Origin: Marchantia polymorpha subsp. ruderalis | Taxonomy: Eukaryota; Streptophyta; Marchantiopsida; Marchantiales; Marchantiaceae | Assembly (NCBI GenBank): GCA_037833965.1 | Contig: AP031356.1 | Coordinates: 16,576,501-16,640,500 of the forward strand | Direction: 5' to 3' | Length of the DNA stretch: 64,000 nt | Shown: positions 13,901 through 25,829 of the stretch, one piece after another | Position numbering within the stretch: position 1 is the stretch's first letter | Layout of the letters: the number at the start of each line of letters is the position of its first letter | The notes under the pieces: generated by a model | Told to the model about the DNA's origin: nothing | The model's input: only the letters and a program-made list of their open reading frames with translations | The model's database searches: none | Program-made: the position numbers and the translations under genes

Positions 13901-14299
13901 ATAAGTACGAGAATATTAGCAATAAAAAAAGAGAGGTTTTAATTATCATCCAATTTGAGTAATTATTATTCATATTGCTGAACAGAACTATCCCTATGTT
14001 TATTAGAGCTCCGGATATTATTTTATAAATGAAGGATAATTAATCCAAACTGAAAAATAACTAGTAGTTAAAAAAATATTAATACTTCTAAATATTCATA
14101 TTCAACCTCTTCACAAAATCATACTGAACATAATAGTCATATCAGTCGATGTTTATCCGAGTGTTTACAATAGTTGAGTATCTTTCGACGTCTAAAATTA
14201 TAATGCAAATGGGAAAAAATATAAGCTAATTAGTGGGATTTCGTTCATCATTGACGGAATCTTCCTATCCTTTGGACCTTTACTTGCATGCCTCTCCGG
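10937..14299. other. Intergenic; 3' flank of the reductase, simple repeats
   Basis: No gene is supported. A (GTCA)n tract lies at about 11149-11174. A short 8-bp tandem repeat (AATTTCAG unit) lies at about 11898-11928. Frames at 12300-12560 and 13209-13526 start with no recognisable domain and look incidental. From 13,830 to 14,200 the DNA is strongly AT-rich. Confidence 0.45.
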
Positions 14300-15419
14300 A
14301 TACAAGACATGTCGACGAGTGAATCGATTCACAGGCAGCGAGAACGTGGGAGCAAGTGACCGGGCCAACCAGTCGATATGACCTTCCAATTCCGAGATTG
14401 GGAGTCTTGGAAATGTGCTGCACGCACCGACCAACCTTCTGAGGTCGTCGATGCGCGTCCAATGGCCGACGCCCCTTTCGCCGGGCCCCGATTGTGGTCA
14501 GAAGCGATGCCTTGGGACAGATTGGGTTCCGCAATGCGCAACTCTGACGCACTGCTCTCGCCGGTGCGGACGCAGATCACCTTTTCCTCCGCGGGCGTCC
14601 AATCACGCCCTGCCGCGGTGATGTCGTCGTGACGCGGTGAGTTGACGTCGTTCACGAGGCCAGATCTTCCTGCGTCCCTGGACCACGTCACGACGCCCTG
14701 CGCTCCCTTCGACACGGCAGCAGATCTGGTGACCGGAATCTCGCTAGTCTCTGAGCTGCTGCCCGCGGTCGCTACCACTTCACAGCCAGAGCCTCGGGCA
14801 CGCCCTCCCGGGGAACCGGGAAGTGGGCCTGCCAAACGCGGGACCTTATGACCGCGTGATTGGAGGCCGCATGACCGCGATCGCGACTGGACCAGTTATA
14901 GAAAGAACGAATGGTATTTCATCCCATCCAGACTTAAGGACGCGCCGAAGGGCAAAGGAACGTTACAGGAACAGGAACGTTAGCCCAAACGCGGCTAACG
15001 TTCCTGTCGGTTTGGAGGCGCAGGGAGCGCAAGAAACAGAAGGCACTGTCCCGTCGTCGTCGTCGCTGGTCTGAAGGCGGAATCGACGAGGCGATGGCTG
15101 GGGAGAGACTGGCTGCCAACTCTGGAAGCGATCGATGGTGGCACGCGGCAGAAGATTGAGAATCGACAGCCCGTGCACGATGAATGGACGGGAGAATGAG
15201 CTCGACGGACGAGATTCGTGGTCGAGGAGCGAACATGTGATGAGCCTGCTTGAATTCTCCACCAGAACAGGGAAGACGAGAAGGGTTGCAATCTCGCATT
15301 AAATGAAGAGCCGCGCCTCGGATGCGGAATCGAGTCTGTAATCGATCGGCATTATGTGGAGAAATCCCTAGAATTCGAGCTTCCGGCGAAGACGAGAGGT
15401 CACTGGCCAAGGGTGAGCG
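14300..15419. promoter_or_regulatory. GC-rich upstream region of the methyltransferase gene
   Basis: The composition switches abruptly from AT-rich to GC-rich at about 14,280 and stays so up to the ATG at 15420. The many overlapping frames on both strands are what GC-rich DNA produces by chance. Two inverted copies of a CGTTAGC/GCTAACG-type motif flank 14980-15000. The region is best read as promoter and 5' leader. No TATA box is obvious. Confidence 0.4.
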
Positions 15420-16046
15420 ATGGTCAATTGCAGGGCTCTGGAGATCGCGGGGAAGCCATTGGTCGTGTGGGAGCACGACGATGTGATTGATGCGGGAACA
15501 GGGAATTGTCTAACGGGATCGTGGGTATGGGACTGTGCCCTGGTGTTCGCCCACTGGTTGGGAACACCGGCATGGGGTCGCAATGCGTTGGACGGCAAAA
15601 GGGTCGTGGAATTGGGGGCAGGAACAGGTCTTCCAGGCTTGGCAGCGGCCATCTTCGGAGCTCAGGTGGTGCTGACTGATAGAAGGCCTCTTCTGCCGGG
15701 TCTGGAGCGGAATGTTGTAGCCAACAATCTCTCGAGCAGAGTGCAGGTTCAAGAGCTGGAGTGGGGGGAGAGCTGCGCGCATCTTTGCCCTCCGGTGGAC
15801 TATGTGTTCATGTCCGACCTTCTGTACGACGTCGACTCCATGGCTGCCCTCTGTAAGACACTGATCGAGTTGAGTGACAGAAATACACAAATTCTGCTGT
15901 CTTATGAGCTCCGCCCTGGCACGACCGAGTGCTTCCAAGAATTTGGTAGACAAGGTTTAGTGTGGTCCAAGGTTCCCACTGAGGAATTGCATCCGGATTG
16001 GAATAGCGAGGACATTGGCATATTCAGGATATGGCGAGAGGCCTAA
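15420..16046 (+). CDS. METTL21-type protein methyltransferase, single exon
   Basis: The 208-residue protein belongs to the class I, SAM-dependent methyltransferase family 16 (METTL21/EEF1AKMT3-like), whose characterised members mostly methylate lysines in chaperones or translation factors. The N-terminal part contains the typical TGSWVWDCALVFAHWL, a stretch equivalent to the family's W-A/P-x-x-x-L region. Motif I, VVELGAGTGLPGLAA, is at residues 62-76. An acidic residue in VVLTDRRP follows at about 87. The post-motif SDLLYD, near 140, matches the family's DxxY signature. The length is normal for the family. The start is the first ATG of the frame. No intron is present. The substrate cannot be inferred, and a nucleic-acid or other target remains possible. 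Confidence 0.85.
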   Translation: MVNCRALEIAGKPLVVWEHDDVIDAGTGNCLTGSWVWDCALVFAHWLGTPAWGRNALDGKRVVELGAGTGLPGLAAAIFGAQVVLTDRRPLLPGLERNVVANNLSSRVQVQELEWGESCAHLCPPVDYVFMSDLLYDVDSMAALCKTLIELSDRNTQILLSYELRPGTTECFQEFGRQGLVWSKVPTEELHPDWNSEDIGIFRIWREA

Positions 16047-19000
16047 TTTTGCTCCAAAAGTGGAGCGTACTTTTGTAGCTGCTCAATCGTATTGTAATAC
16101 AGTTGGCCACCCATCTTATGCGTGCAGGTCACCGCAGGTGAGGATTTCCAATTTCTCTCACCTTGGGAAATTCCATCTGCTGAACGCTGACATTCATATT
16201 GCCTGCTAATTGTCCACGAATATACTGGTAATGGTAGCTGTGACTGAAGATTGCATGTTTCTGATTCCTCTCCTTTCACGTCTCTGGTTTCACGATTCAA
16301 GCTTCGGTCCCCCTCCCCTCTCCTCGTAGAATGTGGCCAATCGCCGATCTATTTATCTGCCACTAGACTCCTAAGGCCCAGTGGGATTGCAACTTTCGAG
16401 CTACCAGCGACTTGATCTACTGTGTGTCAGATGAGATTCGGACTCGTGGTTTCCCCATTCTCGACAGGTCTGAATAAAATCGTAGCATGACTCAAATTCT
16501 TCCTCGAGTTCACGCCAGAGCGGATGCATTTGATATACCCCCATGTTCTACCTGAAACACGTAAAGCGCAAAGGTGTGGACCTCCTGAACTAGAGTGGAC
16601 GAGGAAAAGTAGCTTTCCACCCAAACCTACCGAAGAAATCAAAGGAAACTAAAACAGGGACGAGAAAGCGATGCAAAAACCCCTATCAGGGCAAGGCGTG
16701 TAACATGGCCTTTAATGTGTGGCATGTAAGGTCGCTTTGAGGACGTCGAGTACTGTGACCGGTATTCAGCTAGATATGTTTAGTGCAACCCTCGAATTTA
16801 TCCTAAATTATCGTGGTTTCCTGCGATATCAGAGGATCACATGGTGAGAGCGATTCTCACGAGAGAAGCTAGCTCTGTGTTTTCTTCGCTCTGGGGCAGT
16901 GTTTGCACGGCCGCTGCTGTGTTCTGCTGTGACTTGCTGTCGATGGTACACTCCACCTCGATTCTATTCTATAACTGATTCTATTGCGAATCAGTCATCG
17001 ACGTCGACATCAAATTTGTTCTTTGGCAAGGACGAAAAGGGTGTACCATGAGGGAAGATTAATTGTCATCTTGACATCACCTTCCATGAACAAAGTAGTT
17101 CTAGAGCTTTCTCAGGGTGTGAGAGACTCAGAAGGACGAGTTGTGCCCAGATTTCGTATCAGGTGTACCGGATCGAATCTACTCAGTACCTCATTCCTAG
17201 ATAACTGCCCGTGTATAAGAACATACGGTGTGGGCCGTAGAACAATGTTAGGCTTTCGCTGTCAGGCGAATGATTTTGCTGATGCAGTTGCAGGTACACG
17301 TTCGTGCCGAATGTGGTGTGAAATGTGCTCGAGCCAGATTGGCTGACCACGAGCCTTTCTTCTAGTCTTCACTCAGTGGCTGTAGTTGAAGAACATGCTC
17401 TGAAGTAACAAACACACAGATTGATCAGGTCTTAAACTTGACAGATTGGTTCACACTGTGCTGGCTAGGTTCATCATTACACCTGCTCTGCATCGAACTT
17501 GGTTTCGATCTCATCAAAAGAAAACTCGACGCACGACGATACCTTCGGTGCATGGCCTAAATCTTCGGCAAGAATCGTGCAAGAGCAAAGGCAGGTCATG
17601 CAAGAAGAAGTTGGTCGAGGATCCTCGTGGGTGTTCGTGGCCTATGTCTCCAAGTTCGTGACATGAAGCCTTCTTAGGACACCACACGGAACAACCTCGA
17701 GTACAATATTCAAGTCACGCAACTGTCGCCCGTCACGAGTGCATGTGGTTGTACTTGATCGCGCCGATTAAATCCAAGGTGAACACATTTCAGTTCCAAG
17801 ACAGTGAGGTTTCTACCTTCACAGTTTTTTTGCAGCCCTCGTCTGTAAATTCATCTCATATCCTCGTGAATTTCAAGATGTACACTTTATGAAGAACTTC
17901 AAAATTTAATCACAAATGTTATGTTGCTATGAGTAATCATAGCATTGTGCGTAGATCTTATTGCAGAGTTGGTATGATCAGATATATGTTTTCTTGCTAA
18001 TCAAATTTAGTTGTCAGTTTGAAAGATTGATTTCATATTTTGTTGTGTAATCATCACCAGAGTAGTATTCACATTGGCACATCATCATTGGGTTTCTTTA
18101 TTAGAAAATATACAATAGTTTGATAGTCTTCGATAATTACATACAACAAAACTTGAGTCCGTCACCAGGAGAAAAAAATATATAAGAAAAAGTCTTATGT
18201 TGTTATAAATCTGCATTAGTAAAGCTTAATAGAATATAGTTTCATGTAGATGAAAAATAAACAATGAATATGTGAAAATAAATCTTATTTTTTAATTTTT
18301 TTCTTAATGTTCGTAATAATATACCATATATTGTACCTTTTTTATGTAAAATTTACAGATCAAAACGTATTCAATGGCATATTATATTATCTCAAGTAAT
18401 AAAAACCTTTTCAATTCAAAATAAATATATCCGGAAATAATAAAAACAATGAAAATTAATCATTTAAAACTAATTACAACAGCTAGATCGGTTTGTAATG
18501 TGTACATTAAATCTTAGCTTAGATTCCAATTTAAGAAAAGCCTTAAGGGTTTTATTTATCTTCTATTTCTAATTTGATCATTTTCAATGCTAAATTTTTA
18601 GTAATTTCATGTAAGGTCTTTAGAATTGAATAAGCTTATATTTTAAATTTACGAGCTCAGTTCTCAAAAAAAGGTTAAAATAGAAAAAGTATATCCAATT
18701 TAGAGCAGTGCAATTTTCAAACACTCAAACTCATGACAAGAATGTACTATACTCTTGTGAAACAAGAGTATAGTACATTCTATTAAGAAAGATTGAAATT
18801 ATATTTTGAGCTTGGATGAGGATTTTCCGCAATTCCCATGTAACTTTCATGATGCGTAAAGTCTCGTTACATTCCAGTATGTGTACCAAGAAAAACGAGG
18901 AATGATAACAAGACAATGAGTATTGTCAAAACTGCCATGGATAAGAAAATATGAGAACAATGATGTCTAAAATTAAAGACATAGAATTAAACTGACGCAA

Positions 19001-19425
19001 GAATGATTTCGAAGAAACCACGCAGGCTTAAATATTCAATTTTCAAATCTTACTAATGTTCTGGCAAACTTATTCAAAACTTTTGGGTAAGATTAATTTC
19101 ATAATGTAATAATCTACACAAATATGATTATCATGATTAATATAACTTGCAATTTGTGTACATGTACTTGCATCAGTAGTGCAAGTGGGATTATTTAATT
19201 TCAAGGTTACGGGTACAATATCTTCTTACAAAAAATAAAAAATAAAAAACGACGTGTTTATAAAAAATGTCTATTAAATGTTTTAAAAAACGTTCTGTAG
19301 ACAAGCTGGATATAAATGATACAATATTTGTTTTTTATCTTGCATACTATTTAAACTTGGAGGCCTTCCGAGCTTCGATCGTGTGTATGTTAGTGAGTAG
19401 TTAAACTTCTAGAAACTTACTTCCA
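16047..19425. other. Intergenic; no supported gene
   Basis: The stretch 16,050-17,700 is of mixed composition with short frames (16984-17346 and 17446-17661) that show no domain. It probably includes the 3' flank of the methyltransferase. From 17,830 to 19,420 the DNA is AT-rich with no coding signal. It contains the hairpin at 18740-18780. Confidence 0.45.
18740..18780. repeat. Perfect 18-bp inverted repeat (hairpin)
   Basis: The arms GAATGTACTATACTCTTG (18740-18757) and CAAGAGTATAGTACATTC (18763-18780) are perfectly complementary around a 5-nt loop. The hairpin lies in AT-rich intergenic DNA and is not attached to a gene. Confidence 0.9.
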
Positions 19426-19807
19426 TTTGTCCAAGGGGACGACTAGGGCCACACCCGTTTTTACTAGGGCCACACCTACTTTTGCTACGGCCACACCCGC
19501 CTGTGTAAGTTGCCTCGATCAAAGCCGCCGAAGGGGGTTGAAGCGGCATGGCAGTCAAAATAGATCAATAGAACGGCAGCACCAGCGGCAGCAGTACAAG
19601 CGGCAGCAACGCGGGGGACAGCGACGGCCGCAGCGGCCCCGTGCCCCTCGAAGCCTCTCGACTAGACTCTCCTCTGCCTCGCGGACGAGCTCGGCTTAGC
19701 CGCTGGGTTTGAGGGTATGCGTGCTTTGACGCGCAATCAGTTGTTTGTATGTACCTGGTATGGCCATAACAAAAGCGGGTGTGGCCCTAGTCTTCCACTT
19801 TGTCCAA
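19426..19807. mobile_element. Non-autonomous inverted-repeat element (MITE-like), GC-rich core
   Basis: Both ends carry GACTAGGGCCACACCCG in opposite orientation, at about 19440-19457 and 19776-19793. Outside this core the pairing extends imperfectly for another 14-15 bp each way. The left end holds further copies of the GGCCACACC motif (near 19474 and 19490), and the right end a diverged one near 19760. The element is about 380 bp and contains no long frame of its own. Its interior is a GC-rich tract of CAG/CGG-like trinucleotides, unlike the AT-rich flanks. No clear target-site duplication is visible, so the exact ends and superfamily are uncertain. Confidence 0.7.
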
Positions 19808-22800
19808 TAGTCAAAGTATAGTTACAACAAGATTTTGTGTGGCAGACGTGGGATTTATCAGGGTTAAGAAACTTCATGACCCTGTTAAACCCTGTTCTCA
19901 TTTTAAACACGGAATATATTGTGAATGAAGTGATATGTTTCTTGTTTTGTTCTTTTTATTCTTGTTTTTACCAGCGGACCCACATATTTGATTCTGTAAT
20001 CCAAAGATTTGGAAAAGATTTGCATGAGGAAGTTCTTGTTCTTGATCTTTGACGTCAAAGTTAGGGATGTTGTTTTCTTACTTGGCAATTCAAGTGAGAA
20101 CCTCCGAGTGTATCCGCTATCTCTTAGTCACTTCGTCCTGGCGCTGAGGTCCGAGGTCAGTCCTAGACCATTAGGTTGTTCATTGCCTCAATCCACTAAA
20201 CTCCGTAGCTATGACAAGCATTTGTGTCAATCTTAAGGGTATTTTTTTGGAAACTATTTTTAATTTGAGCGTTGACTCGGTTTCCATCGACAACAGTGGC
20301 TCTCCTGCTCTATTTGGTTAGATGTCTCGATAGAGGTGGATGCAGGAAGGAATGCAGTTGTTGTGAAGTTGCATAATCTTATGGAAAAGATTATAGTATA
20401 GGCGGGTGAAAACTGATCTAAGGCACACTAGTAATGGTAACTGCTCTGTGCATGCAAATTGTGTATATATGTTTTGGAGGTGGTAAGTGTTCACTATTGA
20501 ATTACTGATTTTGGAAAATTTTGAAAATCAAATTGACTACGTAGCGGAGATTTTTTTTTAATACCTTGTATCTCGCCATCTCCTTCATCCATTTCATGCT
20601 CTAAGTTTGAAATTCTTCTTGTCAACGCTTTGTCGCCATTACATTTACCTCATTACCTAAAAAGTGTTCAAAGTTAGCAATCAACTTTTTTTAACAATCA
20701 TCTTGAATCTTGATCAAATTCATTCGACCCTTTTCATTGTCATTTGCAAAAAACATCCGTCTCAAAAAAAGTACTCAATGTTCATCACGACCACATGTGA
20801 TGCACATGTGCATTATTTTGATTATGACACCTCTTGAAATGTGGCCCACTTCTTTGCAAGCATAACATCAAATCTTGCTTGAAGGAAAGCTTCAAGGTTG
20901 AAGAAATGAACACTAAGTTGCTTCATTTGCGACACAAGTTGTTCCATAGTGATTTTCATTCTCAAAGTAGTGTTGGATGTACGGGGCAGTACACTTGACG
21001 ATGATGAAACCTACATTGGCTTACGATATACCTCTACCGGATTCTTCTATGACATTATTGATGTCAAGTTTAGGCTAGCCTCATTCTTTTCTGAAATTGA
21101 GATAACTTGTTCTAAGGTGTCTACACCCTCATACTTTACTTGTTGAAGTAAATGGAGCCACACACCAATCATGAAGTATTTTACCATCAGTGCCTTTATT
21201 CACTCAAAAATTGAATTATAAATAGCATATCAATGGAAACGCAAGCTTTTTGTTATCTGACAAACATTGCATTCTATCACTATAATTTTTCACCTTTTTC
21301 CCCAACTCTTGCTTCACTTGACTCAGCTAATAAATGAGTATCTCCTATGATTATTCCATTCCGAGCTCTATAATTAACCCTACACTTAAATGTTTCCAAG
21401 ATAATTGAGTATTATCAGATTGTAGCTCATACCATTGAAATGATTTTACTTCAAGAAACTGTAATCCAATTCTCAGAAATTCTACTCCATGTACTTATAC
21501 ATGTATTTTAAATAATTTCTCAAGAAAAATTTTGAATCTTTGTACTTCATCCCGATGAACAAAAAAATTGCCATGTCTCCTTCCTCTCTACACACGCCCT
21601 TGTGAATTTGCTTAACTCCTAGTTTTATTTTCTGGCTCTACACTCACACGGCACTCTACAATGAAACTTCGGTGCGACCTTGACAGGAGCCGAGTCAGTT
21701 TATTGAAAAAGAACTCTATTGACATAGAAGATTCCATCTAATTTTCAATTCCTCTATACTCTTGTAATTGAACAGTACTATGACGTAATCAAAAGGTATG
21801 ATTTCCAATATATGTATCAATGTTTTAGTCATTTCCACAGCAGTCAATTTTCACGTGGTGTCAGAAGAAGTTGAATTATACCCATGAGCTTAGATCGGCC
21901 ATGTATGACAAAAACACACGTAAGGAATTATTGGAGTGAAGTGTCATGAGTATTAGAAAATGGTTGCATCGACAACTTATTCCTTATGTAATGAATCTAT
22001 GGTGAGATGTGTACATCTACTAGTACAATATGATGACTATTCAATCAATGAGGTATATAGGTCTTGAAATTGAGATACCTTTGTCCATTAGAATGAAAAT
22101 GACAAACAAAAAAATCTATAAACCACTTTTCGCACTTCGATCTTACCACTCGCCGTCTTGAAGTTAGAGAGATATTACCAAACTAAGGAACAGTGAGCAG
22201 TTCTGTATGTATGAAGATTACCGACCGGATCTTCATTACAAAATCTCTACTCAGGTTATGGAGATCAAGACTGGAACGATATATTGCTATAGAACAAACT
22301 ATGCACAAGTACCTGAGATTTAGTGTTTGACCGTTAGACTTTCAGGATCAAAGTACAAGGAGTTTGATATTTCACGACAAGACTTGTATCTCACTTTCAG
22401 CCCCAAAAAAAAAATTGCCTACCTTCTAAGTAACCTCAACCTAGTTAGCGATAGAGTCAATAGAGCCCCATCATTCTCTCGAAAAAGATCAAATGTGATG
22501 GTTCTATCATCTGGAACCTGTGAATAATCTGTATCTCACTTAATACACCATACCATGACAACGATAAAAGTCTCATGTGTGTGGAAACCAATATGGTGTT
22601 TTGATTTTTTCAACTCTAGTTCATTCCCTTTTCTTAAACACCAAATGTTATTTAGTTTCATTTGACGAATGTGCAATCAAGTCGTCTCTGGCCATTAAGG
22701 CTTTGAGCGTCTTTAATTGTTCTTTACCGCTGATGATATAGCTGTAGGGTTTGATGTATTGCTTAATTGTCATTTTACCATTTTTAACACTTCGTGGTTT

Positions 22801-24833
22801 TATCCTTCTGCCTATTTACAATAGAATGATTCGTGCTTTTCTTGATATTTTTTGGGTATGTGAATTTCCCTCCAATATTGGAATGTTGTATGATTCTCTT
22901 TACATGTATACCAAAGTAACTACTTTTTTTGATATTTTTGAAGCAGTTTTTGCTTTCTTGGAATTACGTCCCTATTGTATAAAATCCATGTGGATTGTAA
23001 GGTAATCATAGCAAATCACGTCAAACAAGTTTTCATGAGCAGTTTTGCTTTGACCTTTAGAAGGTTTAAGCGGCTTTGTCACTCCCATAATATGATCTAC
23101 GTTTTAATGTCATTCATTGCACCATGTTGACATGAGTAACATTTCATTTCGATGCATTTCTTATATAGTTTCACATCATGATGATATCTGTACTTCACTA
23201 TTTGCATGTACCACTTTAAAATGTACATTTTTTCTGTGACTCTAGGATTTATTCTATTCATATCTCTCAACATCTAAAACATGGTCTTTTTAACTTTATT
23301 ATATAAAGGTTAAATTATTTTTATTTTTGCAATGGAACGTCTAAATCCACGTATGTAATCATGAGAATGTAGTTTTTGGATTGAATTTATTTCATTTTAT
23401 TTAATACTTCACACTTTATCAATTTTCATCCAAATATTGTTAGCTTTGTATGATAGTATATGCGATTGGACATGTGTTACTTTATAATACTTTCTATGGT
23501 ATCAAGTAATTGTAATTGTATCTACTCTAACTGAAATTTTGATATAAGTTACGTTTAATCTTTACACCTTCTCTTTCAAATTTAATTATGAATTATATTC
23601 TTTTATAAAGGTTCATCAAACTTTATGGGTTTTATTACACATCAATATGTAAAATCATCTTACAAGGAATATAGAATCACAAGACCACTTCAAACATATA
23701 GATTAATATTCATATTATACTTTACTTATGTCATGAAAACACATATATCTCATCCTTGCAAAACAAAACATCCATTTGATTTAATTGAAATTTTATGTGA
23801 AAATGGATCAATATTACATCAGGACTGGAGACATGACACTTTTGTTACACCTGACGTGGATACTTATAATTTAAGTTTGATATGTGATGTTATCTTTGTG
23901 ATCATCAATGTAATAGCTTTGATCAGATTATGGTTGAATGAACTCTTTAGTTTCTTGAAATATTTAATTGCAAGTAAATTATGTGATATGCATATCATTA
24001 TCTTTACTCTATCTAAAAAAACAACCTTCTTTAATTTCATGAAAATCATAATTATTGATGCAATCAAGAAATAATAGTTTAAGAACTCTAAATGTAAAAT
24101 TTCAAGATAAAATGTGAATATTCTACATAAACAATTTGCATGTATCAACTGCATTATGATTTACTGCTACTACTGAGTGAAATTGGCTAGGCAACATCAC
24201 ATTTGTCCATGTGAGATGTATCCCATTCATCACAACCACTTTGGTTTCATCGATGTCCTTCTTCATTAATAGGCCATTCTTGCCATTGGCCATCGGATGC
24301 CGCCTTTTCTGTTCGTACGTTGGATCAGCCAATCAGTGCATGAGCCTTCCTACTTCACTTTCGCAGCCTCAGATCGATGCCCTTCTGCTCACTCGATTGT
24401 CAATGTACAATTGCCCGTGTACTTGTTTGTGATTAATGTTTCCTGTGCCCGATTCTTTCCCTCTTCTGTTGTTTCCCACTGGCAAGGAAACTTCAAAATC
24501 AGACACATGCTCACTTTCGACCGAATCAATCAAATGTATGATAATGCGCTCCTCTCTTTGGAACAAATCAATCTGACAATGGAAAGGAGTAATGAGTGCA
24601 TGGAGCCCAATGCGTAGACCGAGAACTGGAAAAATGCATCGTACTGATCATCTTCAAAGTGTTGTGATGATTACTGCTACAGCTACAGCTACACCCTAAA
24701 ACTCTGCTACAAAAACTGTGGTAAAATTCCGATTCTATAGAGACCACTTTTCATGAAACTGGACAGTTGTCCAAAGACTGTCGCTCCTTTCTGCTCTGGA
24801 CAATACAAAAAGCCGAAGGAATGATTTCATGCT
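19808..24833. other. AT-rich intergenic tract, possibly decayed retroelement
   Basis: There is no intact gene. On the minus strand at about 20828-20867 the translation CYACKEVGHISRGV matches a CCHC zinc knuckle (CX2CX4HX4C) in spacing, with the last cysteine lost. That would fit a worn-out retroelement gag. At about 22650-22720 on the same strand a short stretch, LKALMARDDLIAH, is reminiscent of Ty3/gypsy polymerase, but stops surround it. The longest frame, 23625-24074, has an AT-driven composition (I, F, K, L) and no domain. The 3' flank of the MBD gene lies at 24,100-24,833. Confidence 0.35.
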
Positions 24834-25503
24834 TCAGTAGCGCATGTCCCTCTTTACGAAACCGTGAGGAGGGTTAGGTCGAGCAAACGAGAAGTGCCTC
24901 CTGAAGTCATCGCAACGATCTTTCCGCAAACCGTCGGATTTGGGACACGATTCCGGATGTTTGTCGATATATCTGCATAGCAACGAAAGAAGAGATATAA
25001 TCAAACTCAATACTCCTTTCCAAGAAGGATATGGAGTCAAGATTTTGCAGACTGGAAAGCAAGTGAATAAATAGTGAATATGGCAGGTACCTCTCCACGC
25101 CCTTCATCGATCTCAAGCGCCGGGCGGAAACAGAAGCATTTCCAGGAGCAAAGTAGAAAATATCGGAGAAGTGCTCGTTTCCAGGACCTGCTCTGATGTG
25201 AACACTCCTGTCCCAACCAGCAGGTGTTGCAGGCACCCCAGGTTTGTCCATGGTCAGCACAAAGTGAGAATTCCCTTCGAACGCGTCGGGAAGTTCACAA
25301 TTCACTTTTGCATTCCATTGTATTGCATCTTCGCACACCCACGGCCGCTCAAGAATGTCTGCTCTGATCCGTTCGTACAACCTTTTACAAGGGATCGATC
25401 TAAACTTTCCACATTTCGCGCACTGCACAGCATGCACCTTGATGGTCTGAGCTCTCCACGCCAGAGGCGCTCCCCCACCCCTTGCACCAGCACCAGCGTC
25501 CAT
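24834..25503 (-). CDS. CW-type zinc finger plus methyl-CpG-binding-domain protein, 2 exons
   Basis: This is a small nuclear protein of the plant MBD class that joins a CW zinc finger to an MBD fold. The exons are 25091-25503 and 24834-24972. The intron is GT-AG, the phases match, and the product has 183 residues. The CW finger uses C28, C31, C57 and C69, with W55 before the third cysteine. The usual KWR after the second cysteine is KFR here (F34). The MBD-like part runs from about 86 to 140, with PAGWDR at 94-99, HIRAG, DIFYFAP and the terminal RSMKGVERY. A basic tail follows. The start is the first ATG, but a splice-acceptor-like CAG lies upstream at about 25526, so a 5' exon is possible. 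In known plant relatives this class is not established as a 5-methylcytosine reader. Chromatin association is inferred. Confidence 0.88.
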
Positions 25504-25829
25504 TCTTCCGATTTCTTGCTTCACTGGAGAAAGATCTGAGACAAGAAGTTCGATTGTTTCTCGTATGAAGTTCTTGCGATTGGCGAAGTCGATCCCGCTT
25601 CATTCTTCACGTGTTTACACGAGCGAGCGAGCTTCCTTGCTTTCTTCCCTTTGGCAAATGCAGGGCCTGCGACTGTCACATGTTTCATGTACCATACTTC
25701 ATAGCCAGAGCTACACTGAACTCTACTTCGCAGTGTCAACTCCATCAAATCATGTGCAGCTTGTACAATGTGAGCTCACAAGATCAGACAGTATGTCGAT
25801 AGAGTACATGTACAGCCTTTTGTTTAACT

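Noticed and set aside
14329-15476. Overlapping long frames upstream of the methyltransferase
   Set aside because: All three frames are open on the minus strand in places because the DNA is GC-rich. There is no shared domain, and several starts are not ATG.
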